Counted from the first letter of the stretch, positions 37,735-47,829 are shown. The stretch: 64,000 bases of DNA from Pseudoprimorskyibacter insulae (GCF_900302505.1 NZ_OMOJ01000010.1:1-64000); one strand, 5' to 3'. The notes: generated by a model not told the origin, from the letters alone. Program-made: numbers and translations.

Positions 37735-38664
37735 ATGAATCTCCGTGGTCTTCAGCTTTTCCGCGACATTGTGCTGACCGGAACGCTGGCCGATGCGGCC
37801 GAGCGGTCGAACATGTCGATCTCTGCTGCCAGTCGACTGCTGAGCCAGCTTGAAGGGCAGCTTGGCCTGGCTCTGTTTTCGCGATCTCGCAGAGCACTGG
37901 CGCTGACAGAGGACGGCACGCTGTTCTACCGGCAGATATCCAGCACCCTCGATGCGTTGAACGAGATCCCGGACATTGCCCGGCAGGTGGCCACGCGGGG
38001 CAGTCGCACCCTGTCGATTGTCGCCGCCACACCGATTGCCAACCAGCTTGTCGTTCCGCCGCTGGCCAGGCTGCGGTCCACCGCATCCGAAACCGAATTC
38101 AGCCTACATGTCGAAAGCCGCTTTGCCATCGAAAGCAAGGTGGCTGCGGGGGGCTATGACCTTGGGCTGATCTCGCTTCCGGTCGAGAACGAGATCGTGC
38201 CGCTGGACATCGTGCCGCTCATCCGCGCCCGGCTATGCGTCTTCCTGCCCAAGGATCATGCTTTGGCGCGGCAGGAAACGGTCACCGTCGACCAGATTGC
38301 GGGCGAAGACTTCGTGACGCTGGCCGCAAACCAGCGCTGGCGGGACAGGCTGGATGCCTTACTGGGCGCGGCCGGCTATCGCCCCAACATCAGCCACCAG
38401 ACCGGATCGACGGTGGTGACGCTTGAAATGGCCCGCCACGGGATCGGCATCACGTTGAGCGACGCGGTCTTCTCGCCTCCCGACGACGCAGGACCGATGA
38501 CCCTTCGCCCGATCGAGGAGGACACCTGGATCACGTATGCTGCAATCCATGCCCGAGACCGTCACCCGCCGCACGCAGATCCCTTTCTCGATGCCCTGAG
38601 CGATCACGTGGAACGGCTTCGCGCGTCGAGCCCCGAGACAGCGCAGCTCCTGCATCTGATATAG
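37735..38664 (+). CDS. LysR-family regulator of the peptide/opine ABC operon
   Basis: 309 residues: LysR HTH (LFRDIVLTGTLADAAERSNMSISAASRLLSQLEGQLG) and effector domain. Divergent from SBP2 with 127 bases between, so it probably regulates that operon. Its stop is immediately followed by an IS6-type end (38666), but the C-terminus looks natural. Confidence 0.85.
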   Translation: MNLRGLQLFRDIVLTGTLADAAERSNMSISAASRLLSQLEGQLGLALFSRSRRALALTEDGTLFYRQISSTLDALNEIPDIARQVATRGSRTLSIVAATPIANQLVVPPLARLRSTASETEFSLHVESRFAIESKVAAGGYDLGLISLPVENEIVPLDIVPLIRARLCVFLPKDHALARQETVTVDQIAGEDFVTLAANQRWRDRLDALLGAAGYRPNISHQTGSTVVTLEMARHGIGITLSDAVFSPPDDAGPMTLRPIEEDTWITYAAIHARDRHPPHADPFLDALSDHVERLRASSPETAQLLHLI

Positions 38665-38665
38665 G

Positions 38666-39232
38666 GGGTCTGTTGCATTAGAACCGCACAATAGAGGCGT
38701 GCCCAGTTTCCATCATGCGGCTTCGGGGAAGAGATTGGCGACGAAGATGATTTCATTGGCCATGCCGACTTTGCAGTTCTCGAACTGGCCTTTTCTGATT
38801 GTGCGGAAAGCCCTTGCTGCTTTGGCATTTCGCCGCGGGGTCAGCCTGAAATCGATCAGCTGACCGAACTGATCGACGGCCCGCCACAAGTAGCACCATC
38901 GGCCACCAACCCTAATGTACGTCTCGTCCACATGCCACTGCAACCCGCGCCAGGAACGGTGCGCCCCATAGGCCCGTTTGCGGATCTCGGGGCCGAACTT
39001 CCTGACCCAACGGTCGATGGTCGAGGCATCAACCATCACTCTGCGCGCGGCCAGCATGTCGCGGACGTCGCGGCACGACAGCGGGTAGCGGCAGTATCAG
39101 CGCACCGCTAAAAGCATGATCTCACGCGGAAACCGATGCCGCTTGAACGGGTTCTTGAGCTGTACCATCGGCTCCTCCATTATCATGAACACACTGAGCC
39201 TGCGGCGGAAGGCTAGTGAATGCTACAGACCC
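38666..39232 (-). mobile_element. IS6-family element, degraded copy 3 (567 bp)
   Basis: Ends GGGTCTGTTGCATT and, inverted, GGGTCTGTAGCATT. The minus strand encodes VQLKNPFKRHRFPREIMLLA, an in-frame TGA, the HTH (RDVRDMLAARRVMVDASTID), WHVDETYIRVGGRW with the first catalytic Asp, and then a jump to the C-terminal NLFPEAA. The second half of the DDE core is deleted at a junction different from copies 1 and 2. Inactive. Confidence 0.8.
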
Positions 39233-40823
39233 ATTGAAGCGCAGACGCAACCAATTACGATTCTACGCCTAAAGTTAAGCGTTTAGTTAAGTCACCTATG
39301 TCTTCTCGTGACTATGTCGCGGATATCATTTCATCCTACTACCGCAATGAGCCAGTGTTGCTCAAAGACACGCCGGATGAGGCTTTCGAGCGTGCAATGT
39401 TTGATGTGTGGTCGCAGCAATGGCCTCGCTTGCGCTCGGAGTATTCGTTTCGAACCGTCCAGTCTTCGGAAACCGTGCTAGACAAAGGCCTGACGATCAA
39501 GGTGTCGGTGTGGAGGGGCCAGAACAGGCGTGGGTCGAGGCGGCGGTCGAGGACGCTACCTCTCAGACCATAACGTCGCTGCGGCGCTTCTTATGGCCAT
39601 ACTGAAAAGACGTTGCCGCGCCGCGTCGATCCTTTCCGCATATCGTCGAAATCCATCAAGCCTCGTCTGAGGCCTCCACTGGTCTGGCTCTCGTTGTTAC
39701 CGAAAAGGTTCTGGCTCGGTTTCCTGAGGCCTCTGACGCATTGACTCTCAAGCGAGACACCCTTGGAATCTCGCCGCCTGCTCTCGCGATCATACCTAGG
39801 GCGCGATCATCAGACATGCTCAGGATACTGGCAATGTGGCATGCGGTTGACGATGGCGTTGTTGAAGCTGACCAACTAAGCCGCGTCATCGCCAGCTTCG
39901 AGAAGGACGATCTGATTGCGATCGCCCAAGGTTTTAGCGAGGTAGAACAGCCCTTCTCTCGAGAAGTCGAGATCGCCATGGATGCGCTGGTGGCCACGCT
40001 CGTCGTCGACGTGATCGAAACCGCGAATCTGTGGCAGCCGCTCTTGCTGAAGGTTCTGAAACGTCGCCCCGATCTGCTCGAAACTTTCGATGTCGAGCGT
40101 CTTACGCCGAGCGACGCCATGGATCTGATCAGTGTTGCTTCATCACCGAAAACGATTTCGAACCTGATGCGCAGGATTCTATCATTGCCGCCGAGCGAAG
40201 ATACAAGCGCCAAGGTGGCAGAGCATGCAGAACTTGCGTTCGGCCGAGCAATCGACTTGTCGATCAGCGGCGGTCTCGCTGAGGGTTGGGAAGGGATGTT
40301 CAAGCGGATGGCCGGCGATATCCTGCCGCATGGCATCGCAATGCTCGCAGGCGACTCCGATCGTGCTGCTCGCGGCTTGTCCCTGCTCAACTTCCCCATG
40401 CACGGCTCTCCGTCGGCAACGGTATGGGACGAGGGTCTGGGCGATAAGGTCGACGACGACTTGTCGTGGAGTCGATCGACTGTTGATGCTTATCTCTTGG
40501 CGTTATGCCTGAGGGACGAAGTTGCCCAAAGGGTCCCGATCCTGGTCAAGACGCTACCGCGGCTTAGGTATATGGCGGTCAACGATATTCTATCGCCTGA
40601 CGCTCGAGCGTTGCTCGACAAGCACCTTCCGTCGATCGGCGAAAGCTGGGACCTCAATAAAAGGATGCTCAAGGTGTTGCGAAGGGCCAACCGTGACGCC
40701 ATCGACATAAGCACTGTCATTTCTCGTCTGTCACTGACGGAGCAAGAGCTCAGCTATGTTTTCGAGGAGGACGACGAAAAGAGCAACTCGTTTTCCTTAA
40801 CGCGTTTCTTCTGGCCGTGGTGA
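39233..40823 (+). pseudogene. GAP1-like (GTPase-associated) protein, broken
   Basis: Open from the IS end at 39233; an ATG at 39298 is inside it. It reads AFERAMFDVWSQQWPRLRSE, YSFRTVQSSE, then after a frame change near 39515 VEAAVEDATSQTITSLRRFL, a TGA at 39603-39605, and then ~400 further residues in the same frame (SFPHIVEIHQASSEASTGLA, DALTLKRDTLG) to the stop at 40823. The pattern of an all-helical repeat-like protein with RRFLWPY and LKRD blocks recalls GAP1 proteins of GTPase-centred bacterial conflict systems; this assignment is from memory and weak. It has lost its N-terminus, one frame and one codon. Confidence 0.4.
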
Positions 40824-40934
40824 TCCTTCGCGTTGACGAAAGTTCGGATACAAGAACCCACCTTGACCAGTCTCGCTACACGATACGACTTTGATCGTGC
40901 GGGCTTCGCGTTACTGTGAATAGCCCCGCGTTTT

Positions 40935-41954
40935 TTAGACGCCTTTGTTGTTCAGTTTCTGTTGCCGTTCGAACTCGATTGGCGACAGCATGCCGTTATG
41001 CGCGTGCTTGCGTTTCGGGTTGTAGAACATTTCGATGTAGTCGAACACATCCTGCCTTGCCTCCGCGCGCGTGCGGTATGTCCGCCGTCGGATCCGCTCG
41101 CGCTTGAGCAGGTTGAAGAAACTCTCGGCGACGGCATTATCGTGACAGTTCCCCCGCCGGCTCATCGAATGTTCCAGTTTGTGGGCGCGGAGGAACGCAG
41201 CCCAATCCATGCTGGTGAATTGGCTTCCCTGATCCGAGTGGATCAGGACCTTTTCGCGGGGTTTGCGACGCCAGATCGCCATCAGCAGTGCTTGCAAAAC
41301 GACATCGGTCGTCTGCCTGCTTTGCATCGACCATCCGACGACCCTTCTGGAATAAAGGTCGATGACAACAGCCAGATAGGCGAAGCCTTCATGGGTCCGG
41401 ATATAGGTGATGTCTGTCACCCAAACAATGTCTGCAGCGGCAACGTCAAACTGTCGGTCCAGCGTGTTGTCCACGATGATTGATGGCTTATCACCATACT
41501 TTCCGGGGCGGCGTTTGTAGCCGATCTGCGCCCTGATCCCAGCCAGCTTCGTTAGACGGGCAACACGGTTTAGACAGACACTCTCACCTTGCTCGAGCAG
41601 GTCATCGTGCAGCTTGCGATGTCCGTAGACCTTGCCACTTTCAACCCACGCTTCTTGCAGCATCGCAGTCTGGCGTTGGTCTTCAATGGCTCGTCGGCTC
41701 AGCGGTGCCTTCAGCCACGCATAGAACCCACTCGGCTGTATCCTCAGACAACGGCACATCGCACGAACCGAGAATAGCCCACGATGCTCGGCAACGAACG
41801 CGTCTCTCACTTTGCATCCCTGGCGAAATACGCGGTCACCTTTTTTAAAATATCCCGCTCCTCCGTCACACGAAGCAGTTCGCGCTTCAGCCTGCGTATC
41901 TCGGCGTCCTTGTCGCTGTCGCCTGACGCCGACTTCGCAAACTTGCGCTTCCAC
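40935..41954 (-). CDS. IS3-family OrfB, DDE transposase domain
   Basis: Catalytic half of the IS3 transposase, with HTH_21 region (FSVRAMCRCLRIQPSGFYAW) and DDE residues in WVTDITYIRT, IHSDQGSQFTS and NAVAESFFNLLK. It is made as a fusion with OrfA by -1 frameshifting at the A6G slip (A AAA AAG, on the plus strand CTTTTTT near 41840). The N-terminal part before about VRDAFVAEHRG belongs to the overlap with orfA. Confidence 0.88.
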   Translation of the reverse strand: MEAQVCEVGVRRQRQGRRDTQAEARTASCDGGAGYFKKGDRVFRQGCKVRDAFVAEHRGLFSVRAMCRCLRIQPSGFYAWLKAPLSRRAIEDQRQTAMLQEAWVESGKVYGHRKLHDDLLEQGESVCLNRVARLTKLAGIRAQIGYKRRPGKYGDKPSIIVDNTLDRQFDVAAADIVWVTDITYIRTHEGFAYLAVVIDLYSRRVVGWSMQSRQTTDVVLQALLMAIWRRKPREKVLIHSDQGSQFTSMDWAAFLRAHKLEHSMSRRGNCHDNAVAESFFNLLKRERIRRRTYRTRAEARQDVFDYIEMFYNPKRKHAHNGMLSPIEFERQQKLNNKGV

Positions 41955-42079
41955 GCGTAGAGCGAGTGCGCGCTCACACCCAAACGCTCAGAAACTTCCT
42001 TCACCGGATAGCCCCGTTCGGTGATTTGTGCGACCGCATCGCGTTTGAAATCGTCTGTGAAATTCCCTGTGCACATCAT
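41807..42079 (-). CDS. IS3-family OrfA
   Basis: 90 residues: HTH of transposase family 8 (FKRDAVAQITERGYPVKEVSERLGVSAHSLYAWKRKF) and a leucine zipper (EIRRLKRELLRVTEERDILK). The frameshift site lies at the end of the zipper in DILKKV, the standard IS3 position. Confidence 0.88.
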   Translation of the reverse strand: MMCTGNFTDDFKRDAVAQITERGYPVKEVSERLGVSAHSLYAWKRKFAKSASGDSDKDAEIRRLKRELLRVTEERDILKKVTAYFARDAK

Positions 42080-42144
42080 GGCCTCCTTGCCTCAAAATTA
42101 GCGAAGAAGGCGTCCACAATACACGGGACTATTCAGTCTCCCCT

Positions 42145-42457
42145 GCCCGCAAAAGCCCGACGCAGCATCACGTTTGACCGGGGGTTTGAGTTCACATCCT
42201 GGCGCGAGTTGCAAAACGGCATGGGCACATAAGCCTGGTTCTGTCACCCCTAGGCGCCTTGGCAAAAAGGTTCGGTAGTAAATATGAACAAACGGGTCCG
42301 CCGATACCTTCCGCGAGACACTGCCCTCCTGTCGCTCCAAAATCGACATTTGAAGTCGCTTTGCGATCGTCTGAACGCGACCCCGCGCAAATGTTTGGGA
42401 TACAGAACACCGGCCGAGGCGTTCAGAGATGAATTGCTGAAACTGGAGAGGCGATAA
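42145..42457 (+). pseudogene. IS30-family transposase, C-terminal remnant
   Basis: The frame reads LPAKARRSITFDRGFEFTSW, a TAA (at 42230), AWFCHP, a TAG, APWQKGSVVNMNKRVRRYLP and LNATPRKCLGYRTPAEAF to a final stop. This is the end of an IS30 transposase (TFDxGxEF, PWQKGxxxNxNxxxRxxLP) with two nonsense codons and no N-terminus. Confidence 0.75.
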
Positions 42458-42502
42458 AGTATCTTTCCCACGCAGTCCGATGCAATCGAAATGGAACTCA
42501 CA

Positions 42503-43402
42503 CTAAGCTTTTACGCAGGACACATGTGCTGCCGCTGCGACAGAAGCGGTACGACAAGCCATTGCGAGGTCCGCCCCTTCAGCCAGTGCTCGTGCAAGCG
42601 CTCCAGTAAAGCAGTCACCGGCCCCATGTGAGCTAACGACTTTGACCTTTTCCGCTGGCAACGCTATTGCAGTGCCACCCCCAGACACCCATGCAAGTCC
42701 GTGCGAGCCCGCCGTTACAACAACTGCCGGAAATTTCTTGCCAAGAACCTCGGCAGCGCCGCGAGCTGAAGCAAGATCTTCAACAGGTTCAGTACCGAAC
42801 ATCTCGGCTTCGACTGCGTTGACGACCAAAACATCTATCAGTTCCTGAAACTCGGGCGAAAGGTCCCGCGCGGGCGCTGCGTTGAGAAGCACCGGGACCC
42901 CGCGACGACGCGCAATTCGAGCCGCAGCATAGTTGATGGCCTCGGGGATTTCGTTTTGCAGCACCAGAATACCAACATTCTCCCAAACATCAGCCTGATC
43001 AAGAACCGCTGCATCGATCTTTAAGTTGGAACCTGAGACGATCGTCGCAGCGTAATCGCCCGCGGCATTCATGACAGCAACGCTCATACCTGACGCCGCA
43101 TCTGACAGAGTCGTTACAAACCGGCTGTCGACACCCACGTCATGCAAATGCCCGCTCAGGAAACGCCCGAAATCATCTGCCCCGACAGCCCCAACCATCC
43201 GCGATGGAAAAGCCGCCACAGCCTGGTTGCCGCCTTTTCCACCAAATTTCGGAAACCAACGCGTCCCAACAGCGGTTTCATCCAACCTAGGCAACTCGGT
43301 CGTCTGAACAACAATGTCATAATGAAGGGCGCCAACGACTAGCGGCAGAGTATCGGTCTGGGACAATTTATTCTCATCTTTCTCGTTTTTTCGATACCGC
43401 AC
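42503..43402 (-). CDS. rbsK: PfkB-family sugar kinase (ribokinase-like)
   Basis: 299 residues. Seen: the N-terminal GG motif FGGKGGNQAVAAFPS, the active-site signature SSHGAGDCFTGALARALAEG with catalytic Asp, and VVVTAGSHGLAW. Phosphorylates a free sugar imported by the upstream CUT2 transporter. The ATG at 43402 overlaps the RpiR gene; the TTG at 43366 is an alternative. Last gene of the operon; ribose itself is a guess from family similarity. Confidence 0.82.
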   Translation of the reverse strand: MRYRKNEKDENKLSQTDTLPLVVGALHYDIVVQTTELPRLDETAVGTRWFPKFGGKGGNQAVAAFPSRMVGAVGADDFGRFLSGHLHDVGVDSRFVTTLSDAASGMSVAVMNAAGDYAATIVSGSNLKIDAAVLDQADVWENVGILVLQNEIPEAINYAAARIARRRGVPVLLNAAPARDLSPEFQELIDVLVVNAVEAEMFGTEPVEDLASARGAAEVLGKKFPAVVVTAGSHGLAWVSGGGTAIALPAEKVKVVSSHGAGDCFTGALARALAEGADLAMACRTASVAAAAHVSCVKA

Positions 43403-44237
43403 TCATCGTCTTGATAAGATTTGCATCCGCTGCGGCGCGATCTCGCTGCGCCGTAGCAACAAACAGGGCGTCGAGAAGGTTCAATTGGGCGATACGCGCA
43501 GTTGCGTTTTCCCCCAGCAAAGCCGAATTTTCAGCTGTAGAGCATAGAACCACATCAGCAGTTTGGGCCAATGTGCTGTCGTGATAGTTCGTAAAGGCGA
43601 TCACGCGCGCGCCATTCTTGCGTGCAAGCTGCACCGCCTCTAAAAGGATCGACGTCTCGCCCGAATGAGAAAATGCCGTCACAACGTCCTCGGGCTCGAG
43701 CAACGAGGCGGACATCAACATCATATGAGCATCATCAAATACTGACCCCCGCAGACCAATACGCAGAAACTTGTGGCGGGCGTCACGGGCGATTTGGGCT
43801 GACCCGCCAAAGCCATAGAAATCGCGCTGCTTGGCCCTATGAAGATAATCGGCAGCCCGGTCAAACGCAGCGAGATCGAAGATCGCAAATGTCTCTTCAA
43901 GCGCCTGCATCGAGGTGCGGAAAACCTTTTGCACAATCTCGCTTGATGTGTCGTCGTTCGAAATCTCGGTATGCAGAGCTGCCGCATCAGATTTGTAATA
44001 CTCGATCAAACCCTTGCGGAACTCGCGGAACCCAGCGAAGCCAAGTTTTTTGGCAACCTTGACAACCATTGCCTCGGACACACTCGATTTTTCCGCAACA
44101 TCCTTAAGCGGTGTATCGTCGTTAATGTCCTTGCGGGCCAGAATGTCACCTGCCACTTTGCCCTCAAGAGGGGTCAGCTTCGGCAGACGCATTCTAATCT
44201 GAGCCGCTACAGTTTCAGGGTCGCCTAACATCATCAT
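43374..44237 (-). CDS. RpiR/HTH_6-family transcriptional regulator
   Basis: 287 residues: N-terminal HTH_6 (DDTPLKDVAEKSSVSEAMVVKVAKKLGFAGFREFRKGLI) and a SIS domain (YGFGGSAQIARDARHKFLRI, DVVTAFSHSGETSILLEAVQ) that senses sugar phosphates. It is embedded in the transport operon (start overlaps the permease stop by 4 bases), so it probably controls the operon in response to its phosphorylated sugar. Confidence 0.88.
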   Translation of the reverse strand: MMMLGDPETVAAQIRMRLPKLTPLEGKVAGDILARKDINDDTPLKDVAEKSSVSEAMVVKVAKKLGFAGFREFRKGLIEYYKSDAAALHTEISNDDTSSEIVQKVFRTSMQALEETFAIFDLAAFDRAADYLHRAKQRDFYGFGGSAQIARDARHKFLRIGLRGSVFDDAHMMLMSASLLEPEDVVTAFSHSGETSILLEAVQLARKNGARVIAFTNYHDSTLAQTADVVLCSTAENSALLGENATARIAQLNLLDALFVATAQRDRAAADANLIKTMSAVSKKRER

Positions 44238-45190
44238 TTTCCACTTGTTGCCCGGTCAATCAGCATTGCGACAATGATGATAATCCCCGTGGCAAGCAAT
44301 TGGTAGAAAGCTTGTACGTTTAGCAAAGTGAGCCCGTTTCGCAGGGCACCCAAGATGACGCAGCCAAGCAAGGTTCCCACAATCGACCCGCGCCCGCCCA
44401 TCAACGACGCGCCACCAATAGCAGAAGCCGCAATCGCATCCAGTTCCCAAAGATTGCCCAAGGTCGGCTCAGCCGCTCCGAGACGGCCAATCAGGATCAA
44501 CGACGCAATCGACGCCAATGCACCGGAAATCATATAAGCCGAGATCTTGGTCAACGAGACCGGGACGCCAGCGACACGTGCAGCTTCAGGGTTGCCACCA
44601 ACCGCCATCAGATATTCGCCGAGCGGAGTTTTGGTCAGTACCACCCACGCGATCAGCGCAAGGATTGCCACGATGATGACAGGCGTCGGCACCCCCATAA
44701 CGGCGCCATTAGCGATCGAACGGAACTCGCTGGGGATCCCAAAAATTGGCGTCCCACCTGTGTAGATAAGCGCCAACGCCCGGTACAGCGACAGCCCACC
44801 CAAGGTCACAATAAACGGTTGCAGTCCACCCCATGCAATCAGTGCGCCATTCACGAAACCACAGCTCACACCAACGGCTATTGCACCCAACATCGCGATC
44901 GGCACTGGCACGCCGGCGACCATCATCGCCGCGCCCAAAGTTGCAGACAACGCTGCAACAGGGCCGACCGACAGGTCGATACCACCCGAGATGATGACCA
45001 AGGTCATACCCAAGGCAATGCAGGCATTGATCGAACTTTGCTGCAAAATATTGCCGATGTTCGGCATCGTCAGAAAGCTGGGAGAGAGGATCGAAAACAC
45101 CAACGCGATCAGCAGCAGCCCGACCAGTGTGCCTGCATCCCGAAAGCGGACGTTTGAGACAAAAGGCAGCTTCGTCAGAATATTGTTCAT
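44234..45190 (-). CDS. rbsC: CUT2 sugar ABC transporter permease, RbsC type
   Basis: 318 residues, highly hydrophobic with 8-10 membrane spans; family blocks ALGMTLVIISGGIDLSVGPV and SAIGGASLMGGRGSIVGTLL are intact. Forms the inner-membrane channel with the RbsA-type ATPase encoded just upstream. Confidence 0.9.
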   Translation of the reverse strand: MNNILTKLPFVSNVRFRDAGTLVGLLLIALVFSILSPSFLTMPNIGNILQQSSINACIALGMTLVIISGGIDLSVGPVAALSATLGAAMMVAGVPVPIAMLGAIAVGVSCGFVNGALIAWGGLQPFIVTLGGLSLYRALALIYTGGTPIFGIPSEFRSIANGAVMGVPTPVIIVAILALIAWVVLTKTPLGEYLMAVGGNPEAARVAGVPVSLTKISAYMISGALASIASLILIGRLGAAEPTLGNLWELDAIAASAIGGASLMGGRGSIVGTLLGCVILGALRNGLTLLNVQAFYQLLATGIIIIVAMLIDRATSGK

Positions 45191-45226
45191 AGTTTTTCTC
45201 GCTTATTCAGGTGCGAAACAGAAGTC

Positions 45227-46714
45227 TCAGGCACCGGGAATGGCATGCCGTGCGATATTCGCTTCGTTGATATCCTCGGCGGACAGATCTGCGGCGATCT
45301 GACCCTCGCGCATAACCAAAACACGGTCGGACAGGCGGATCACCTCGGCCATTTCCGACGAGACCACCAACACCCCACAACCGCTATGCGCCAGAGTTTC
45401 GATCAGATCATAGATCTCGGCTTTGGCACCGACATCAATGCCGCGGGTGGGTTCGTCAAACAGATAAATCTGCGTTCCGGCGGCCAGCCAGCGGCCTATG
45501 ATCGCCTTTTGCTGATTGCCCCCGGAAAAACTTCCGATGGGTCGTGTAACATCCAATGGACGCAGGTTCACCTCGCGCATCAGCTCTTCGCTGCGCCGAT
45601 GCAATTTGTGTTTGCGGATCACCCCGGCCCGCGAAAACTGACGCATCGCGGGCAAACCAATGTTGGCGGTGATCGGGCGATGACTGACAATCCCATCACG
45701 TTTGCGTTCTTCGGGCACCAATCCCAATCCTGCACGGATTCGCGTACGCGGCGAGTTACCTGCAACCGGTTGGCCCTCGATCGAAACCTCACCGGCATCA
45801 GCAACATCCACGCCAGCGATCAGCCGAAGCAATTCGGTCCGCCCTGAACCGACCAGTCCGGCAATGCCCAAAACCTCGCCCTTGTGCAAAGTCAGGTCAA
45901 CACCGCGTACGGCGGTGCCACGGGTCAGTCCCGAGACCTGCATCATGACCTCGTCGGTCGCAAAACTGTTGTGATGGGCGTGGGCCAGTTCACGTCCGAC
46001 CATGAATTCAATGACTTGCGGCAGAGGCGTGCTGGGGATGTCCACGCGGGTCACAAACCGTCCGTCACGCAAGATTGTCGCGCTGCTGCACAGCCGATAA
46101 ACCTCGTCCATTTTATGAGACACATAGATGATCGACACACCGCGCGCAGTTAATTTTTCGATCACCTCGACCAGACGCTCGAACTCAGCAGGCGTCAAAC
46201 TCGATGTCGGCTCGTCCATGGCAATAACACGCGCATTGGCGCGAAGGGCCTTGGCGATTTCGACGATCTGTCGCTGCGCCACACGCAGGTCGCGCACTTG
46301 GGCTGTCACATCAATCGTCGGGTCCAACGTTGACAGCAGATCGCGCGCCTCGGCCTCCTGGGCTTTTTTATCAACAAAGAGTCCACCTTTGCGACGCGAC
46401 GCCCCCAAAAAGATGTTCTGCGCCACAGTCAGTTCGGGCACTTGCTGCAATTCTTGATGGATCATCGCGATACCAGCCTGCGCTGCATCGGCCGGTGAAT
46501 TGATCGTCACTTGCATGCCGTCAATTTCGACCGTACCCGCGTCGGACCGAACTACACCACACATGACATTCAGCAAGGTGGACTTTCCAGCGCCGTTCTC
46601 ACCCAGCAAGCCGTGAACTTCGCCCGCAGCCAGAGCAAGTGACACGCCGTGCAGCACTTGAATCGAGCCATAAGACTTGTCAACGTCGGATAGTTTCAAA
46701 CGATGATGTGTCAT
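45227..46714 (-). CDS. rbsA: CUT2 sugar ABC transporter ATPase, RbsA type (two NBDs)
   Basis: 495 residues with tandem nucleotide-binding domains: the first with GENGAGKSTL, AQRQIVEIAKAL and MDEPTSSLT; the second with GLVGSGRTEL, FSGGNQQKAIIGRWL and FDEPTRGIDVG, the usual degenerate second domain of RbsA proteins. Located between the binding protein and permease genes. Confidence 0.92.
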   Translation of the reverse strand: MTHHRLKLSDVDKSYGSIQVLHGVSLALAAGEVHGLLGENGAGKSTLLNVMCGVVRSDAGTVEIDGMQVTINSPADAAQAGIAMIHQELQQVPELTVAQNIFLGASRRKGGLFVDKKAQEAEARDLLSTLDPTIDVTAQVRDLRVAQRQIVEIAKALRANARVIAMDEPTSSLTPAEFERLVEVIEKLTARGVSIIYVSHKMDEVYRLCSSATILRDGRFVTRVDIPSTPLPQVIEFMVGRELAHAHHNSFATDEVMMQVSGLTRGTAVRGVDLTLHKGEVLGIAGLVGSGRTELLRLIAGVDVADAGEVSIEGQPVAGNSPRTRIRAGLGLVPEERKRDGIVSHRPITANIGLPAMRQFSRAGVIRKHKLHRRSEELMREVNLRPLDVTRPIGSFSGGNQQKAIIGRWLAAGTQIYLFDEPTRGIDVGAKAEIYDLIETLAHSGCGVLVVSSEMAEVIRLSDRVLVMREGQIAADLSAEDINEANIARHAIPGA

Positions 46715-46779
46715 GTATCTCTCTTGAAATGGAACCCCGCAGGCCCAAGCCCGCGGGGTCTGTTCTCAGGACAGTGCGA

Positions 46780-47829
46780 TCACTGAGCCATCAAAGTTGC
46801 ACGCAGAGCTTTCAGATCGGTCGTCGCATAAGTATCGACGTTCTCGCTGGTGATCAGCGCCTGCGGAGTGGCAACCACTCGGGGCAGATCTTGCCCGGCA
46901 AGCAGACGCAGGGCAACTTCCATCGCCACTTCGCCAGTCAGCACGGGGAAGCTGTCGACAGTGCCGGTCAAATCGCCAGCACGCACCGCAGCATAAGCAT
47001 CCGAGATACCGTCGGTGCCGAAAACAGCAGTCTGTTCGGCCTTGCCGGCCGCCTTGACCGCTTCGACCACACCCAAGGCCATGCCGTCGTTGTTCGCATA
47101 GAAACCGATCAAATCAGGGTGCTGCTGAAGGATCGTCGCAGCGGCGTTAAACGCCAATTCACGCGACCAATCAGCCGGAACCGATGCCACAACTTCAAAG
47201 TTGCCGGCAGCTTCGATTGTCTCGGTAAAACCTGCGGTACGCTGACCTGCTGCAAAGACGCCAGCCTGGCCCTCGATGACGGCAACCTTACCACCCTCGG
47301 GGTGGTTTTCGATGAACCATTTGGCGACACGAACGCCGTTGTCTTTCTGGACGTTACCGACGTAATGCGCGACCGAGGGGATCACGGCGTCGTTCACGTT
47401 GACCACAGGTACGCCTGTCGCCATCGCTTTTTCCAGTGCCGGGATCAGGTTGGCATCGGTCTGCGGCGAGAACAGAAGTGCGCTGAAGCCCTGCGAAATC
47501 AGCGTTTCGGCAATCGAAAGCTGGCCCAGCTGATCGCCTTCGCTTTGTGCCGCCTGATAGACGACATCGACGCCATGAGCGCTGGCAAAGCTGCTATAGC
47601 CCTCGCCCAACGAACGCCAGTATTCGTTCGTCAGCGTCTTAGAGACGCCGCCGACTTTGGTGCCATCCGCAACGTCGGGCAGTGCGCCAAATTTGGCATC
47701 CAATTCGGACCAGTCCATCCGGTCCGGCTCGCTGTCAGAGTTCAGCGGCGCCAAGTCCTGTGCCTGCGCCATGCCCACGCCAAGTGCCAGAGCACTGGCG
47801 ATCAGTGCGGATTTCAGAAAATGTTGCAT
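46780..47829 (-). CDS. Periplasmic sugar-binding protein, RbsB-like (family 4)
   Basis: 349 residues, Sec signal peptide (LKSALIASALALGVGMAQAQ). Periplasmic binding protein of the ribose/galactose type: GFSALLFSPQTDANLIPALE, VVNVNDAVIP, IGFYANNDGMALGVVEAVKA, VFGTDGISDAY. Gives specificity to the CUT2 importer; the sugar cannot be read from sequence. Confidence 0.9.
   Translation of the reverse strand: MQHFLKSALIASALALGVGMAQAQDLAPLNSDSEPDRMDWSELDAKFGALPDVADGTKVGGVSKTLTNEYWRSLGEGYSSFASAHGVDVVYQAAQSEGDQLGQLSIAETLISQGFSALLFSPQTDANLIPALEKAMATGVPVVNVNDAVIPSVAHYVGNVQKDNGVRVAKWFIENHPEGGKVAVIEGQAGVFAAGQRTAGFTETIEAAGNFEVVASVPADWSRELAFNAAATILQQHPDLIGFYANNDGMALGVVEAVKAAGKAEQTAVFGTDGISDAYAAVRAGDLTGTVDSFPVLTGEVAMEVALRLLAGQDLPRVVATPQALITSENVDTYATTDLKALRATLMAQ

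Larger units (their letters stand above)
40917..42135 (-). mobile_element. Complete IS3-family insertion sequence
   Basis: About 1219 bp with imperfect inverted ends (TGAATAGCCCCGCGT on the left, TGAATAGTCCCGTGT on the inverted right) and both transposase frames intact. No obvious 3-4 bp target duplication (CTG against GTC). It separates the broken GAP1-like gene from an IS30 remnant. Confidence 0.85.

Noticed and set aside
38666-39232. An intact IS6 transposase in copy 3
   Set aside because: An in-frame TGA near the N-terminus and loss of the second catalytic half leave no functional enzyme.
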